A stretch of DNA of 64,000 bases from Kitasatospora kifunensis (GCF_014203855.1 NZ_JACHJV010000001.1:1984001-2048000), one strand, 5' to 3'; positions 46,237 to 55,085 are shown, counted from the first letter of the stretch. Made by a program: numbers and translations. Notes: a model not told the origin generated them from the sequence alone.

Positions 46237-46917
46237 TCAGTTCTTCGGCTCGACCTGGGCGATCACGGCGTGCGGCCGGCCCGGGTGCGCGAGGGTGTAG
46301 GCCTGGTACAGCGCCGCGTGGTCGTGGCCGTCCACGGTCACCGCCGACCAGCCGGCCGCCTCGAACCGGGAGGCGATGCCGCCCTGCCAGCCGTGGGTGG
46401 CCGAGGTGTTGTCGATCACGATGGCGTGCAGCCGCTCCAGGCCGACCGCACCCGCGTACGCGAGGGCCTCGTGGTTGCTGCCCTCGTCGAACTCGGCGTC
46501 CCCGATCAGCGTCCAGACCGCCGGGTCGTGCAACCCCTGCGCCCGCAGGCCCAGCGCGGTGCCCACCGCCAGCGGCAGACCGTGGCCGAGCGAGCCCGAG
46601 CCGATCTCGACGCCGGGGATCAGCAGCCGGTCCGGGTGGTGGCCGAGCGGTGAGTGGTAGCCGCCGAAGCCGTCCAGCCACTCCACGGGCAGGAAGCCCT
46701 TGGCGGCCAGTACCGCGTAGTACGCCATCGGGCCATGGCCCTTGGAGAGCAGGAACCGGTCACGCGCCGGATCCTCACTCCGCCCGGGGGCGATCCGCAG
46801 CACCCGCTCGTACAGCACCCAGAGCGCGTCCAGGGTGGAGGTGGCCGCCGGGCCGTGCTTCTCGGCTCCGGTCATCCGACTCAGCAGGTCGGGAAGGTCT
46901 TCGTAGGTGGTGGGCAT
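46237..46917 (-). CDS. Transketolase, N-terminal (thiamine diphosphate-binding) subunit
   Basis: 226 residues from ATG 46917. The diphosphate-binding domain shows FLLSKGHGPMAYYAVLAAKG, GSLGHGLPLAVGTALGLR and the TPP/metal motif IGDAEFDEGSNHEAL ending with IVIDNTSATHGW (usual GDGE... here GDAE). It completes the active site with the C-terminal subunit encoded just downstream. The transcript probably starts at or beside the ATG (leaderless): -35 TTGACC and -10 CAGGCT are 19 bases apart with the SoxR box between them. Confidence 0.9.
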   Translation of the reverse strand: MPTTYEDLPDLLSRMTGAEKHGPAATSTLDALWVLYERVLRIAPGRSEDPARDRFLLSKGHGPMAYYAVLAAKGFLPVEWLDGFGGYHSPLGHHPDRLLIPGVEIGSGSLGHGLPLAVGTALGLRAQGLHDPAVWTLIGDAEFDEGSNHEALAYAGAVGLERLHAIVIDNTSATHGWQGGIASRFEAAGWSAVTVDGHDHAALYQAYTLAHPGRPHAVIAQVEPKN

Positions 46918-46923
46918 GTGCCA

Positions 46924-46954
46924 AGCCTGCAACCTCAAGCCGACTTGAGGTCAA
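46924..46954 (-). promoter_or_regulatory. SoxR box inside a 19-bp-spacer promoter
   Basis: ACCTCAAGCCGACTTGAGGT (46932-46951) is a perfect 8-bp inverted repeat around CCGA and matches the SoxR operator (CCTCAAG-4-CTTGAGG). On the minus strand TTGACC (46954-46949) and CAGGCT (46929-46924) are 19 bases apart, the stretched spacing that MerR/SoxR activators correct by twisting DNA. The box thus sits where activation of the transketolase pair is expected. Confidence 0.85.
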
Positions 46955-46970
46955 GCCTAGAATTGCCGCC

Positions 46971-47432
46971 ATGACCGCAGCCCCGCAAACCCGGATGACC
47001 ATCGGCGAACTCTCCGCCCGCAGCGGCCTGGCGCCCAGCGCCCTGCGCTACTACGAGGAGCTGGGCCTGATCCACGCCGAGCGCACCGCCGGCGGGCGCC
47101 GCCTGTTCCACCGTCAGATGCTGCGCCGGGTGGCCTTCGTGCGAGCCGCCCAGTCCGTCGGCCTGTCCCTGGAGGAAGCCCGGGAGGCGATGGCCGACCT
47201 CCCGGTGGACCGCTCCCCGAGCGCCGCCGAGTGGCGCCCGGTGGCCACCGCCTGGCAGGCCCGCGTCGACCGGCAGATCGCCGACCTGCAACGCCTGCGC
47301 GACCACCTCACCGGCTGCATCGGCTGCGGCTGCCTCTCCCTGGGCAAGTGCGCCCTCTACAACCCGCACGACATCCAGGGCGCCGAGGGCCCGGGCGCCC
47401 GCAAGCTCCTGCCCACCCGGCGCCCGGCGTAG
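46971..47432 (+). CDS. soxR: SoxR, [2Fe-2S] redox-sensing MerR-family regulator
   Basis: 153 residues from ATG 46971. MerR-type winged helix (TIGELSARSGLAPSALRYYEELGLI; AERTAGGRRLFHRQMLRRVAFVR), a dimerisation helix, then the iron-sulfur cluster motif CIGCGCLSLGKC that defines SoxR, followed by ALYNPHD. In actinomycetes SoxR responds to redox-active metabolites such as phenazines and quinones rather than running a SoxS cascade. The SoxR box lies 20 bases upstream of its own start and in the promoter of the divergent transketolase genes, the likely direct target. Confidence 0.95.
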   Translation: MTAAPQTRMTIGELSARSGLAPSALRYYEELGLIHAERTAGGRRLFHRQMLRRVAFVRAAQSVGLSLEEAREAMADLPVDRSPSAAEWRPVATAWQARVDRQIADLQRLRDHLTGCIGCGCLSLGKCALYNPHDIQGAEGPGARKLLPTRRPA

Positions 47433-47612
47433 CTGCGCACATTTTCGCTGCGGCAGCCCGATTGCGGCGGCGGCCCGATTTACGCAGGGGCAGCCCATGT
47501 CCCGGGGCCACCGCAGGCCTTAGGCTCTCCCGGAGCGCGTCAACCGTCACGCGTGGACCGCCAGACGCCGTGCGCCACCGCAGGGCCGCAATCCGGAGCC
47601 GGGGGAGCATCG

Positions 47613-48464
47613 ATGACCGACGATCACCTGAGTGTCGATCAGAGTTGGATGTCCTGGGCGGACGATGCCCCGCCCCCGGCCGAGCTGCACCCGGAGATCC
47701 CGCACCCGGCGCGGATGTACGACTACTACCTGGGCGGCAAGGACAACTTTCCCGCCGACCGGGCCGCCGCCGAGCAGTTGCTGTCGTCCAGTCCGATGGT
47801 GCGGGTCAGCGCGCGGGCCAACCGGGCCTTCCTGCAGCGGGCGGTACGGGAGTTGGCCGGGCTCGGGGTGCGGCGCTTCGTGGACGTCGGCACCGGGATA
47901 CCGACGGCCGGCAACACGCACGAGATGGCGCAGTTGGTGCACCCGGACGCCCAGGTGGTCTACCTGGACAACGATCCGATCGTGCTGGTGCACAGCCGCG
48001 CGCTGCTCTCCGGAAACGCCCCGGGAAGCACCACCGTGGTCCAGGCCGATCTGCGCGACCCCGCGGCGATCCTGGCCGACGAGGCCGTGCGGAAACTGCT
48101 GGCGCCGGGCGAGCCGGTGGCGCTGCTGCTCTTCGCGATCCTGCACTTCATCGACGACGCCGACGACCCGCACGCGATCGTCCGCGAGCTGGTCGACGCG
48201 CTGCCCGCCGGCAGCTACCTGGCCCTGTCGCACGGCACGGCGGACTTCCTCGCGCAGAACGAGCGCGACCGCGGACCGGCGGTGTACCGCAACGCCTCCG
48301 CCCAGCTGACCCTGCGCAGCAAGGAGCAGGTGGCCCGGTTCTTCGACGGGCTCGAACTGCTCGACCCCGGCCTGGTCACCGTCGCCCAGTGGCGCCCCGA
48401 CCAGCCGCCCGCCCAGACCGACGCCCACACCGGCATCTGGGCCGCGATCGGCCGCAAGCCGTAG
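47613..48464 (+). CDS. SAM-dependent methyltransferase (DUF574/Methyltransf_19 family)
   Basis: 283 residues from ATG 47613, with GGGGGAG seven bases upstream; the longer frame from 47553 has no ribosome site. Family pattern: HPARMYDYYLGGKDNFPADR, RRFVDVGTGIPTAGNTHE (SAM loop), VVYLDNDPIVLVHSRALL and LFAILHFIDDADDP. The family is highly amplified in streptomycetes; substrates are mostly unknown. Not obviously in an operon with the VOC gene that follows after 49 bases. Confidence 0.88.
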   Translation: MTDDHLSVDQSWMSWADDAPPPAELHPEIPHPARMYDYYLGGKDNFPADRAAAEQLLSSSPMVRVSARANRAFLQRAVRELAGLGVRRFVDVGTGIPTAGNTHEMAQLVHPDAQVVYLDNDPIVLVHSRALLSGNAPGSTTVVQADLRDPAAILADEAVRKLLAPGEPVALLLFAILHFIDDADDPHAIVRELVDALPAGSYLALSHGTADFLAQNERDRGPAVYRNASAQLTLRSKEQVARFFDGLELLDPGLVTVAQWRPDQPPAQTDAHTGIWAAIGRKP

Positions 48465-48513
48465 CCGTAGCCGTGGTCAGGGCCTTATGGCGGCCAGGTC
48501 GTAGGGTGGCCGG

Positions 48514-48915
48514 ATGATCACCCACACCACGCTGCTGGTCCGCGACTACGACGAGGCCATCGACTTCTACGTCCGAGCGCTCGGCTTCGAGCTGCGCGAG
48601 GACAGCCCGCGCGCGGACGGCGGGCGCTGGGTGGTGGTCGGGCCGCGGGACGGCGGCTCGGGCCTGCTGCTCGCCAAGCCGGGCAAGCCCGAGCAGTTGG
48701 CCCGGATCGGCGACCAGACCGGGGGCCGGGTCGGCTGGTTCCTGCAGAGCGCCGACTTCGCGGCCGACCACCGGCGGATGCTCGCCGCCGGTGTGCGCTT
48801 CCTGGAGGAGCCCCGCACGGAGCCCTACGGCACGGTGGCGGTCTTCGCCGACCTCTACGGCAACCGCTGGGACCTCATCGAGCCGGCTGCGTCAGGCGCT
48901 GCCACACCGTCCTGA
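48514..48915 (+). CDS. VOC (glyoxalase/bleomycin-resistance) superfamily protein
   Basis: 133 residues from ATG 48514. The beta-alpha-beta-beta-beta unit is clear: [35 protein letters not shown], and [29 protein letters not shown], with candidate metal ligands His near the start and Glu near the end. The family includes lyases, dioxygenases and antibiotic-binding proteins; function not assignable. Its 3' end overlaps the converging coaE gene by 41 bases. Confidence 0.85.
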   Translation: MITHTTLLVRDYDEAIDFYVRALGFELREDSPRADGGRWVVVGPRDGGSGLLLAKPGKPEQLARIGDQTGGRVGWFLQSADFAADHRRMLAAGVRFLEEPRTEPYGTVAVFADLYGNRWDLIEPAASGAATPS

Positions 48916-49471
48916 CCTGGGCGGCGAGTTCGGCCTCGGTCCCGTTGTTCTCCACCACCAGGTCGGCGATGGCCAGGCGCTGCTCGCGGGTGGCCTGGGC
49001 GGCCATCCGGGCCTTGGCCTCCGCCGCGGCCATGCCGCGCAGCTCGACCAGGCGCTCCAGGCGGACCTGCTCGTCGGCGTCCACCACGATCACCTGGTCG
49101 AACAGCCCCTGCAGCCCGTTCTCCGCCAGCAGCGGCACATCGTGCACCACCACGGCGTCCGCGTCGGCCGCCGCCTCCAGCTCGGCCGAGCGGGCCCGCA
49201 CCAGCGGGTGGACGATCGCGTTCAGCGCCGCCAGCCGCTCGGGGTCGGCGAAGACCAGGGCGCCCAGCGCGGGGCGGTCCAGCGCGCCGTCCGGGCCGAG
49301 CACGCCGGGGCCGAACTCGGCAACCACGGCCGCGAGTCCGGGCGTGCCCGGGGCCACCACCTCACGGGCGATCAGGTCGGAGTCGACCAGCACCGCCCCA
49401 TGGGAGACCAGCAGTTTGGCGACCGCGCTCTTGCCCGCCCCGATACCGCCGGTCAGTCCGATCTTCCGCAT
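48875..49471 (-). CDS. coaE: Dephospho-CoA kinase
   Basis: 198 residues, the usual length for a single-domain CoaE. P-loop [32 protein letters not shown] (substrate-binding Asp-x-Asp), [11 protein letters not shown], and [19 protein letters not shown] with the lid-region RLVELRGM. It adds the 3'-phosphate to dephospho-CoA in the final step of CoA synthesis. It does not carry the C-terminal UPF0157-like extension found in some actinobacterial CoaE proteins. Confidence 0.95.
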   Translation of the reverse strand: MRKIGLTGGIGAGKSAVAKLLVSHGAVLVDSDLIAREVVAPGTPGLAAVVAEFGPGVLGPDGALDRPALGALVFADPERLAALNAIVHPLVRARSAELEAAADADAVVVHDVPLLAENGLQGLFDQVIVVDADEQVRLERLVELRGMAAAEAKARMAAQATREQRLAIADLVVENNGTEAELAAQVRTVWQRLTQPAR

Positions 49472-49480
49472 GGCGGCAGA

Positions 49481-50128
49481 CTACACAGCGTCCAGGTCCA
49501 GGCTGCTACCGGAGGCCAGGTACCGGTAGGGCGCCCCCGTCCCCGGGCCGCCCTCCCCCAGCAGGCGCTCGCCGATCCCGCGCCCGATGTCGCTGAGCAC
49601 CGCCTCGTGGATGCCCAGCACCTGGGCCGGCTTCACCTCCCGGACGTAGTCGATCAGTTCGCCGACCTTGTTCCACGGCCCGGCCATCGGCAGCAGCAGG
49701 GTCTGCACCGGGTGCTCGGGGACGGTCAGCGCGTCGCCGGGGTGGAAGAGCCGGCCGTCCAGCAGGAAGCCGATGTTGCCGACCCGCGGGATGTCGGGGT
49801 GGATCACGGCGTGCCACTCGCCGTGCACCGAGACGTCGATCCCGCCGACTTCGAACGCGTCGCCGGCACCGACCACGTGCACGGCGGCACCGAGGCCGGC
49901 CAGCTGCTCGGCGACCGCGCGGTTGGTCCAGATCCGCAGGCCGGGGTTGGCCGCGAGGGCGGCGCGCACCTGGTCCTCGGTGAAGTGATCGAAGTGCTCG
50001 TGGGTGATCAGCAGCGCGTCGGCGCCCTCGACGGCCTCGGGCTCGGTGAACAGACCCGGGTCGATCACCAGCGTGCTGCCGTTCTGCTCGATACGGACGC
50101 AGGCGTGTCCAAACTTGGTCAGTCGCAT
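49481..50128 (-). CDS. MBL-fold metal-dependent hydrolase (UlaG/L-ascorbate lactonase-like)
   Basis: 215 residues from ATG 50128; MRLTKFGHACVRIE is the family start, while the upstream ATG at 50155 adds a short non-conserved leader. Metal motif THEHFDHF (HxHxDH), later His in GEWHAVIHPD and Asp/His in LFHPGDALTV. UlaG-type proteins act on lactones or phosphodiesters; substrate unknown. It diverges from a MarR gene across 62 bases containing a perfect inverted repeat, so it is probably repressed by that regulator. Confidence 0.87.
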   Translation of the reverse strand: MRLTKFGHACVRIEQNGSTLVIDPGLFTEPEAVEGADALLITHEHFDHFTEDQVRAALAANPGLRIWTNRAVAEQLAGLGAAVHVVGAGDAFEVGGIDVSVHGEWHAVIHPDIPRVGNIGFLLDGRLFHPGDALTVPEHPVQTLLLPMAGPWNKVGELIDYVREVKPAQVLGIHEAVLSDIGRGIGERLLGEGGPGTGAPYRYLASGSSLDLDAV

Positions 50129-50139
50129 GGCAAAAACAG

Positions 50140-50167
50140 TACAGCAATGCTGCACAGTTCTGCTGTA
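50140..50167. promoter_or_regulatory. Operator-like inverted repeat between MBL gene and marR
   Basis: TACAGCA (50140-50146) and TGCTGTA (50161-50167) are exact complements, and an inner CAGCA/TGCTG pair overlaps the left arm. It fills the middle of the 62-base divergent intergenic region, the expected place for a MarR operator controlling both genes. Confidence 0.6.
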
Positions 50168-50190
50168 GATATCTTGGGTAGAGTTGGCCC

Positions 50191-50634
50191 ATGAGCACTG
50201 ATCCGAGCGCCGACCCGAGCACTGATCCCCAGACGCTCCAGCTCGCCGCCGACCTGCGCGCCACCGTCGGTGACCTGGTGCGCCGGGTGCGGGTCGACTC
50301 GGTGCTGCCGCAGAGCCAGGTCGGCGCGCTCGGCTGGCTGGTCCGCGAGGGCCCGCACACCACCGCCGAACTGGCCGACCGCCAGCGGGTGCGCCACCAG
50401 TCGATGGCCCGCACCGTCACCCTGCTGCTCCAGGCCGGCCTGATCCGCCAGCAACCGCACCCCACCGACGGCCGCAAGGTGGTGCTGAGCGCCACCGAGG
50501 CGGGCGTCGAGCGGCTGCACGAGCAGCGCCGCCGCCGCGAGCAGCGACTGGCCGAGGCGATCGAGCGCGAACTGACGGAGCAGGAGCGGCTGATCCTGCG
50601 GCAGGCGGTCGAGCTACTGCGGCGGATCGGCTGA
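50191..50634 (+). CDS. MarR family transcriptional regulator
   Basis: 147 residues from ATG 50191. After a short Asp/Ser/Pro-rich start (STDPSADPSTDPQ) come the dimer helix, then LGWLVREGPHTTAELADRQRVRHQSMARTVTLLLQAGLIRQQ and the wing PHPTDGRKVVLSATEAG. Likely autoregulator and repressor of the divergent MBL hydrolase; no cysteine sensor is present, so a small-molecule ligand is more likely than oxidation. Confidence 0.9.
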   Translation: MSTDPSADPSTDPQTLQLAADLRATVGDLVRRVRVDSVLPQSQVGALGWLVREGPHTTAELADRQRVRHQSMARTVTLLLQAGLIRQQPHPTDGRKVVLSATEAGVERLHEQRRRREQRLAEAIERELTEQERLILRQAVELLRRIG

Positions 50635-50718
50635 GAGGGTCCGCGCGGCAGTCACCTTTGGGCCCCGTCGCGCGTTGTGCTGGGCAGATCCGTCCCGCCC
50701 AGCCCTAAGGACCCTCGC

Positions 50719-50922
50719 GTGACCTCCCTGCGCAACGACGCCCTGCCCGCCCGCCCGGCGCCCGCCACCACCCTGCTGTCGAAGCGCTGCGCGCTGCCCC
50801 TGCTGACCGTCACCCTGTTCGGTCTGATCCTCGCCGGCGCCGGCAGCGCCGCGGCCTGCGACTCCGCCAACCTCGGCGGTCTCGGCAACTCCGGCTTCGG
50901 CAACGCCTGCGTCAACGAGTAG
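50719..50922 (+). CDS. Small secreted Gly/Asn-rich peptide, unknown function
   Basis: 67 residues from GTG 50719, chosen for AAGGA about 8 bases upstream; a TTG at 50677 lies in the same frame. A signal peptide (LPLLTVTLFGLILAGAGSAAA) leaves a mature peptide of about 20-22 residues: CDSANLGGLGNSGFGNACVN with Cys near each end, likely one disulfide loop. It resembles no family I recognise; chaplin and rodlin motifs are absent. It is followed after only 10 bases by the converging MMPL gene. Confidence 0.6.
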   Translation: MTSLRNDALPARPAPATTLLSKRCALPLLTVTLFGLILAGAGSAAACDSANLGGLGNSGFGNACVNE

Positions 50923-50932
50923 GCGCCGGCTC

Positions 50933-53155
50933 CTACACCACTGCCTGCGGGATGCGCGGGCCCGGCACCGCCGCCGCGGCGGGCACCTCCAGCGGCGGCA
51001 GCGTCACGTGCTCGCGCAGTCCGAAGCGGTTGTACAGCCTGCGCAACGGCGCCGGAGCCCACCAGTTGAACTCGCCGAACAGCGACATCGCGGCCGGCAC
51101 CAGCAGGCAGCGCACCAAGGTGGCGTCCACCGCCACGGCCACCGCGAGCGCTATGCCCATCTGCTTGACCATCAGCATCTGCCCGGCCGCGAAGCCGGCG
51201 AAGACGATCACCATCAGCAGCGCCGCCGAGGTGATGATCCGCCCGCTGCGCTGCAGGCCCAGCTGCACGGCCTCCTTGCAGTTGTAGCCCTGGTCCCGCA
51301 GCTCCTTGATCCGGGCCAGCAGGAAGACCTCGTAGTCCATCGAGAGCCCGAAGGCGAAGGCGAAGACCAGCACCGGGATGAAGGTCTCCAGGCCCCCGGT
51401 CGGGGTGAAGCCGAGCAGCCCGCTGAACCAGCCGAACTGGAAGACCATGGTCAGCGCGCCCAGCGAACAGCCCAGCGAGAGCACGTTCATCAGCAGCGCC
51501 TTGACCGGCATCACCACCGAGCCGGTCATCAGGAAGAGCAGCACCAGGGTGCCGAGGGCGACCAACCCCAGCGCCCAGGGCCCGCGCGCCGCCAGCTCGT
51601 GCTGGAAGTCGACCACGCTCGCCGCGTCACCCGTGACGTAGGTGGTCAACCCGCCTCGGTCGGCGCGCAGCTCGTCCACCACCCGCTTGGCCTGCGCGCC
51701 CTGCGGATCGCCGTGCACCAGCACCTCGACGGTGCTCAGGTCCTGGCCCACCGGCTGCACCGCGCGCACACCGGCGACCTCGGGCAGTTTGGCGACCACG
51801 TCGTCGGCATAGTGCGCGGCGGCCTGCGCACCGCCCTGCACCACCACGGTCACCGGGGCCGGCGCCAGCTGCGGGAAACGCTGCGCGATGGTGTCGGCGA
51901 CCTGTCGGCCCGCTGAACTGGTCGGCAGCACGGCGGCACCGGTGCTGCGCATGTCGGCGTGCAGGAACGGCGCCCCGGCCGCCGTCAGCAGCGCGACGCA
52001 GATCAACGCGACCGGTACCGCCCGGCGCTGCACCCGGCGCACGGTGCGGGCGAAGAAGCCCTCGTCGGGCTCGGAGTGCTTGGGCGGCTTGATCCGGTGC
52101 CCGGCGAAACCGAGCAGCGCGGGGATCAGGGTGAGCGCGGCGAGCACCGCGATCACCACCACGCTGACCCCGGCCGCGGCCACCGCCCGAAAGACCGGGC
52201 TGGTGAAGACGAAGAGCCCGCTGAGCGCGACCGCCACGGTCAGGCCCGAGAAGGCCACCGTGCGCCCGGCCGTCGCGGCCGTCCGCTCGACCGCGACGGC
52301 CGGATCCGCGCCGCGCCCGCGCTCCTCGCGGAACCGGTTGACCATCAGCAGCGCGTAGTCGATCGACAGCCCCAGGCCCAACACGGTGGCGATCGGCAGC
52401 ACCGTGGTGTCGATGTCCATGATCTGGCTGAAACCGAACATCGCCAGCAGCGCGCCGCCCACCGAGGCGACGGCGCCGATCACCGGCAGGCTGGCCGCGG
52501 CGAGTCCACCGAAGACCAGCACCATGACGATCAGGGTCAGCGGCAGGGTGACGAGCTCGCCGAACTTGGTGTCGGACTGGGTCTGCGCCTTGACCTCGTG
52601 CTGCAGCACCAGGTCGCCACCGACCGTCACCTGCGCACCGGGCACCTTCAGGTTCGCCAGCTGCTGGCTGACCGCCTGCTGCTGCTTGACGGTGGAGTCG
52701 GCGGCCAGCTTGACGTCCAGCACGCTCGCCGAACCGTCGGCGGCCCGCAGCGCCTGCTGGCCGCCCTGGTAGGCATCGGAGACCGACAGCACGCCGGGCA
52801 GCTTCGCCAGGTCCTGGGCGGCGGCGGTGACGGCCTCGCGCACGGCCGGGGTGTCCACCGGCGCTCCGCCGTGGCCGACTCCATGGCCGACGGAGTCGAC
52901 CACGGCGGTGACCGTCCCGGCGGAGGGGTCGGCGGCGGCCACCACGGCGGTGCCCTTGGTGGATTCGTAGCCGTCGGATGACGTGTTGGTGACGGAGCCC
53001 TCGAAGACCCGGCCGCCGATCAGCACGCCCAGCGCGAGGACGGCCACCCAGAAGGCCAACACCCAGCGCCGGTGGCGGTGGCAGACGCGACCGAGCGCGG
53101 CAAGCCGACCGGGAGCGGCGGCGGAAGGTGAGGTTGGTGCGGCGAAGGAGCGCAT
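50933..53155 (-). CDS. MMPL family (RND-type) transporter
   Basis: 740 residues from ATG 53155, which directly follows a TTG at 53158. Two MMPL halves: TM1 RWVLAFWVAVLALGVLIG, first bundle with VLGLGLSIDYALLMVNRFREE, second with FAFAFGLSMDYEVFLLARIKE (the SxDY/SMDY motifs). Typical for actinomycete exporters of lipids or secondary metabolites. It differs clearly from the MMPL gene at 27.4 kb (which has GTDY). Upstream, CCTAGCGTG (53167-53175) and CACGCTAGG (53209-53217) form an exact 9-bp inverted repeat, possibly an operator. Confidence 0.92.
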   Translation of the reverse strand: MRSFAAPTSPSAAAPGRLAALGRVCHRHRRWVLAFWVAVLALGVLIGGRVFEGSVTNTSSDGYESTKGTAVVAAADPSAGTVTAVVDSVGHGVGHGGAPVDTPAVREAVTAAAQDLAKLPGVLSVSDAYQGGQQALRAADGSASVLDVKLAADSTVKQQQAVSQQLANLKVPGAQVTVGGDLVLQHEVKAQTQSDTKFGELVTLPLTLIVMVLVFGGLAAASLPVIGAVASVGGALLAMFGFSQIMDIDTTVLPIATVLGLGLSIDYALLMVNRFREERGRGADPAVAVERTAATAGRTVAFSGLTVAVALSGLFVFTSPVFRAVAAAGVSVVVIAVLAALTLIPALLGFAGHRIKPPKHSEPDEGFFARTVRRVQRRAVPVALICVALLTAAGAPFLHADMRSTGAAVLPTSSAGRQVADTIAQRFPQLAPAPVTVVVQGGAQAAAHYADDVVAKLPEVAGVRAVQPVGQDLSTVEVLVHGDPQGAQAKRVVDELRADRGGLTTYVTGDAASVVDFQHELAARGPWALGLVALGTLVLLFLMTGSVVMPVKALLMNVLSLGCSLGALTMVFQFGWFSGLLGFTPTGGLETFIPVLVFAFAFGLSMDYEVFLLARIKELRDQGYNCKEAVQLGLQRSGRIITSAALLMVIVFAGFAAGQMLMVKQMGIALAVAVAVDATLVRCLLVPAAMSLFGEFNWWAPAPLRRLYNRFGLREHVTLPPLEVPAAAAVPGPRIPQAVV

Positions 53156-53166
53156 CAAGCGGGAGG

Positions 53167-53217
53167 CCTAGCGTGCGAGAGCGGAAAAGCTCGTCGGGCA
53201 ACTCGTCCCACGCTAGG
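53167..53217. promoter_or_regulatory. Inverted repeat upstream of the second MMPL gene
   Basis: CCTAGCGTG and CACGCTAGG are exact complements 33 bases apart, starting 12 bases upstream of the MMPL ATG. Could be two operator half-sites or the base of a leader hairpin. Confidence 0.35.
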
Positions 53218-53287
53218 TGGTGTGTCCTAAAAGACCCATAAAGTTGGCATGAGCGCCTTGTCACATTGGTGCACTGGAACGACAGAA

Positions 53288-53323
53288 GTGGGCCCCCACC
53301 CGGTCTCCCGGGTGGGGGCCCAC
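53288..53323. terminator. Perfect 14-bp terminator after rpsA
   Basis: GTGGGCCCCCACCC and its exact complement flank GGTCTCCC, 36 bases past the rpsA stop on the minus strand. Confidence 0.8.
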
Positions 53324-53358
53324 TCTCAGTTCAGCTCAGCCGAGCTGCCCTGGTGCGA

Positions 53359-54849
53359 TCAGCTCTGGCCGCCGGCCAGCTTCTCGCGCAGGGCGGCCAG
53401 CGCCTCGTCCGAGGCGAGAGCGCCGGAGCCCTCGTCGCTGGAGGAGGTGTAGTTGCCACCGGCGGCGGCGGCAACAGCGTCGCCACCCTCGGCAGCGGCC
53501 TCGGCGTCGGCCTCGCGGCTCTTGATGACCTGGGCCTGGTGCTGCTCGAAGCGGGCCTGCGCCTCGGCGTACTGGCGCTCCCACTCCTCACGCTGCTTGT
53601 CGAAGCCGGGCAGCCAGTCGTTCGCCTCGGGGTCGAAGCCCTCGGGGTAGATGTAGTTCCCCGCGTCGTCGTACGAGGCAGCCATGCCGTACAGGGTCGG
53701 GTCGAACTCGACCGAGGCCGGGTCGGCACCGAGCGACTCGTTGGCCTGCTTCAGCGAGAGGCTGATGCGGCGACGCTCGAGGTCGATGTCGATGACCTTG
53801 ACGAAGATCTCGTCGCCGACCTGGACGACCTGCTCCGGGATCTCCACGTGGCGCTCGGCCAGCTCGGAGATGTGGACCAGACCCTCGATGCCCTCGTCCA
53901 CGCGGACGAACGCACCGAACGGAACCAGCTTGGTGACCTTACCCGGAACGACCTGGCCGATCTGGTGGGTACGGGCGAACTGCTGCCACGGGTCCTCCTG
54001 GGTCGCCTTCAGCGACAGGGAGACGCGCTCGCGGTCCATGTCAACGTCGAGAACCTCGACGGTGACCTCCTGGCCGACCTCGACAACCTCGGACGGGTGG
54101 TCGATGTGCTTCCAGGACAGCTCGGAGACGTGAACGAGACCGTCGACGCCGCCCAGGTCCACGAAGGCACCGAAGTTGACGATCGAGGAGACGACGCCGG
54201 AGCGCACCTGGCCCTTCTGCAGGGTGGTGAGGAAGGTCTGGCGGACCTCGCTCTGGGTCTGCTCCAGCCAGGCACGGCGGGACAGGACCACGTTGTTGCG
54301 GTTCTTGTCCAGCTCGATGATCTTGGCCTCGAGCTCCTTGCCCACGTAGGGCTGGAGGTCGCGGACGCGGCGCATCTCGACCAGGGAGGCCGGGAGGAAG
54401 CCACGGAGGCCGATGTCGAGGATGAGACCACCCTTGACGACCTCGATGACGGTACCGGTGACGATCCCGTCCTCTTCCTTGATCTTCTCGATCGTGCCCC
54501 AGGCGCGCTCGTACTGCGCACGCTTCTTGGACAGGATCAGACGACCCTCCTTGTCCTCCTTCTGGAGAACCAGGGCCTCGATCTCGTCGCCGACCTTGAC
54601 GACCTCGTGCGGGTCAACGTCGTGCTTGATCGAGAGCTCACGGGAGGGGATGACACCCTCGGTCTTGTAACCGATGTCGAGGAGCACCTCGTCACGGTCG
54701 ACCTTCACGATGATGCCCTCAACGATGTCGCCATCGTTGAAGTACTTGATGGTCTCGTCGATCGCCGCGAGGAAAGCTTCCGCGTCGCCGATGTCGTTGA
54801 CCGCAACCTGCGGGGTGGTGCTGACAGAGGTGTCGGTGGGGCTCGTCAT
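53359..54849 (-). CDS. rpsA: 30S ribosomal protein S1
   Basis: 496 residues with four S1 (OB-fold) repeats: GDIVEGIIVKVDRDEVLLDIG (residues about 40-110), GIVTGTVIEVVKGGLILDIG, KGQVRSGVVSSIVNFGAFVD and GQVVPGKVTKLVPFGAFVR, the last two with the strong F-G-A-F-V signature. The C-terminal 100 residues are acidic and Ala-rich (AEAAAEGGDAVAAAAGG) as in other actinobacteria. It brings mRNA to the 30S subunit, although many actinomycete mRNAs are leaderless. Codon use is strongly biased, in keeping with high expression. A good promoter lies about 200 bases upstream. Confidence 0.97.
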   Translation of the reverse strand: MTSPTDTSVSTTPQVAVNDIGDAEAFLAAIDETIKYFNDGDIVEGIIVKVDRDEVLLDIGYKTEGVIPSRELSIKHDVDPHEVVKVGDEIEALVLQKEDKEGRLILSKKRAQYERAWGTIEKIKEEDGIVTGTVIEVVKGGLILDIGLRGFLPASLVEMRRVRDLQPYVGKELEAKIIELDKNRNNVVLSRRAWLEQTQSEVRQTFLTTLQKGQVRSGVVSSIVNFGAFVDLGGVDGLVHVSELSWKHIDHPSEVVEVGQEVTVEVLDVDMDRERVSLSLKATQEDPWQQFARTHQIGQVVPGKVTKLVPFGAFVRVDEGIEGLVHISELAERHVEIPEQVVQVGDEIFVKVIDIDLERRRISLSLKQANESLGADPASVEFDPTLYGMAASYDDAGNYIYPEGFDPEANDWLPGFDKQREEWERQYAEAQARFEQHQAQVIKSREADAEAAAEGGDAVAAAAGGNYTSSSDEGSGALASDEALAALREKLAGGQS

Positions 54850-55056
54850 TAGGAAAAGGGCTCCGGTACGGACATGAAGTCGTAGGTAATGCCACGCGGA
54901 GGGCCCGTATCGCTCCCACCGAAAGCCGGACAGCCAAGAACACGGCTCACCATCCTGAGGCAGTCAGAAGGTGTCCGTCTTGCGACCGTGGGGTCTTCGA
55001 CAGATGCGAGCGCGACCTGCTCCGTCCGAGGCGCGCAGGCCCGCAGCGCAACTTGT

Positions 55057-55085
55057 AGCATACGGGGACAGCCGGGCATGGTCAA
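55057..55085 (-). promoter_or_regulatory. rpsA promoter
   Basis: On the minus strand TTGACC (55085-55080) and TATGCT (55062-55057) are exactly 17 bases apart, a near-consensus HrdB-type promoter. The start would be near 55050, giving a leader of about 200 bases. The rest of the 54850-55285 gap shows no gene. Confidence 0.7.
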
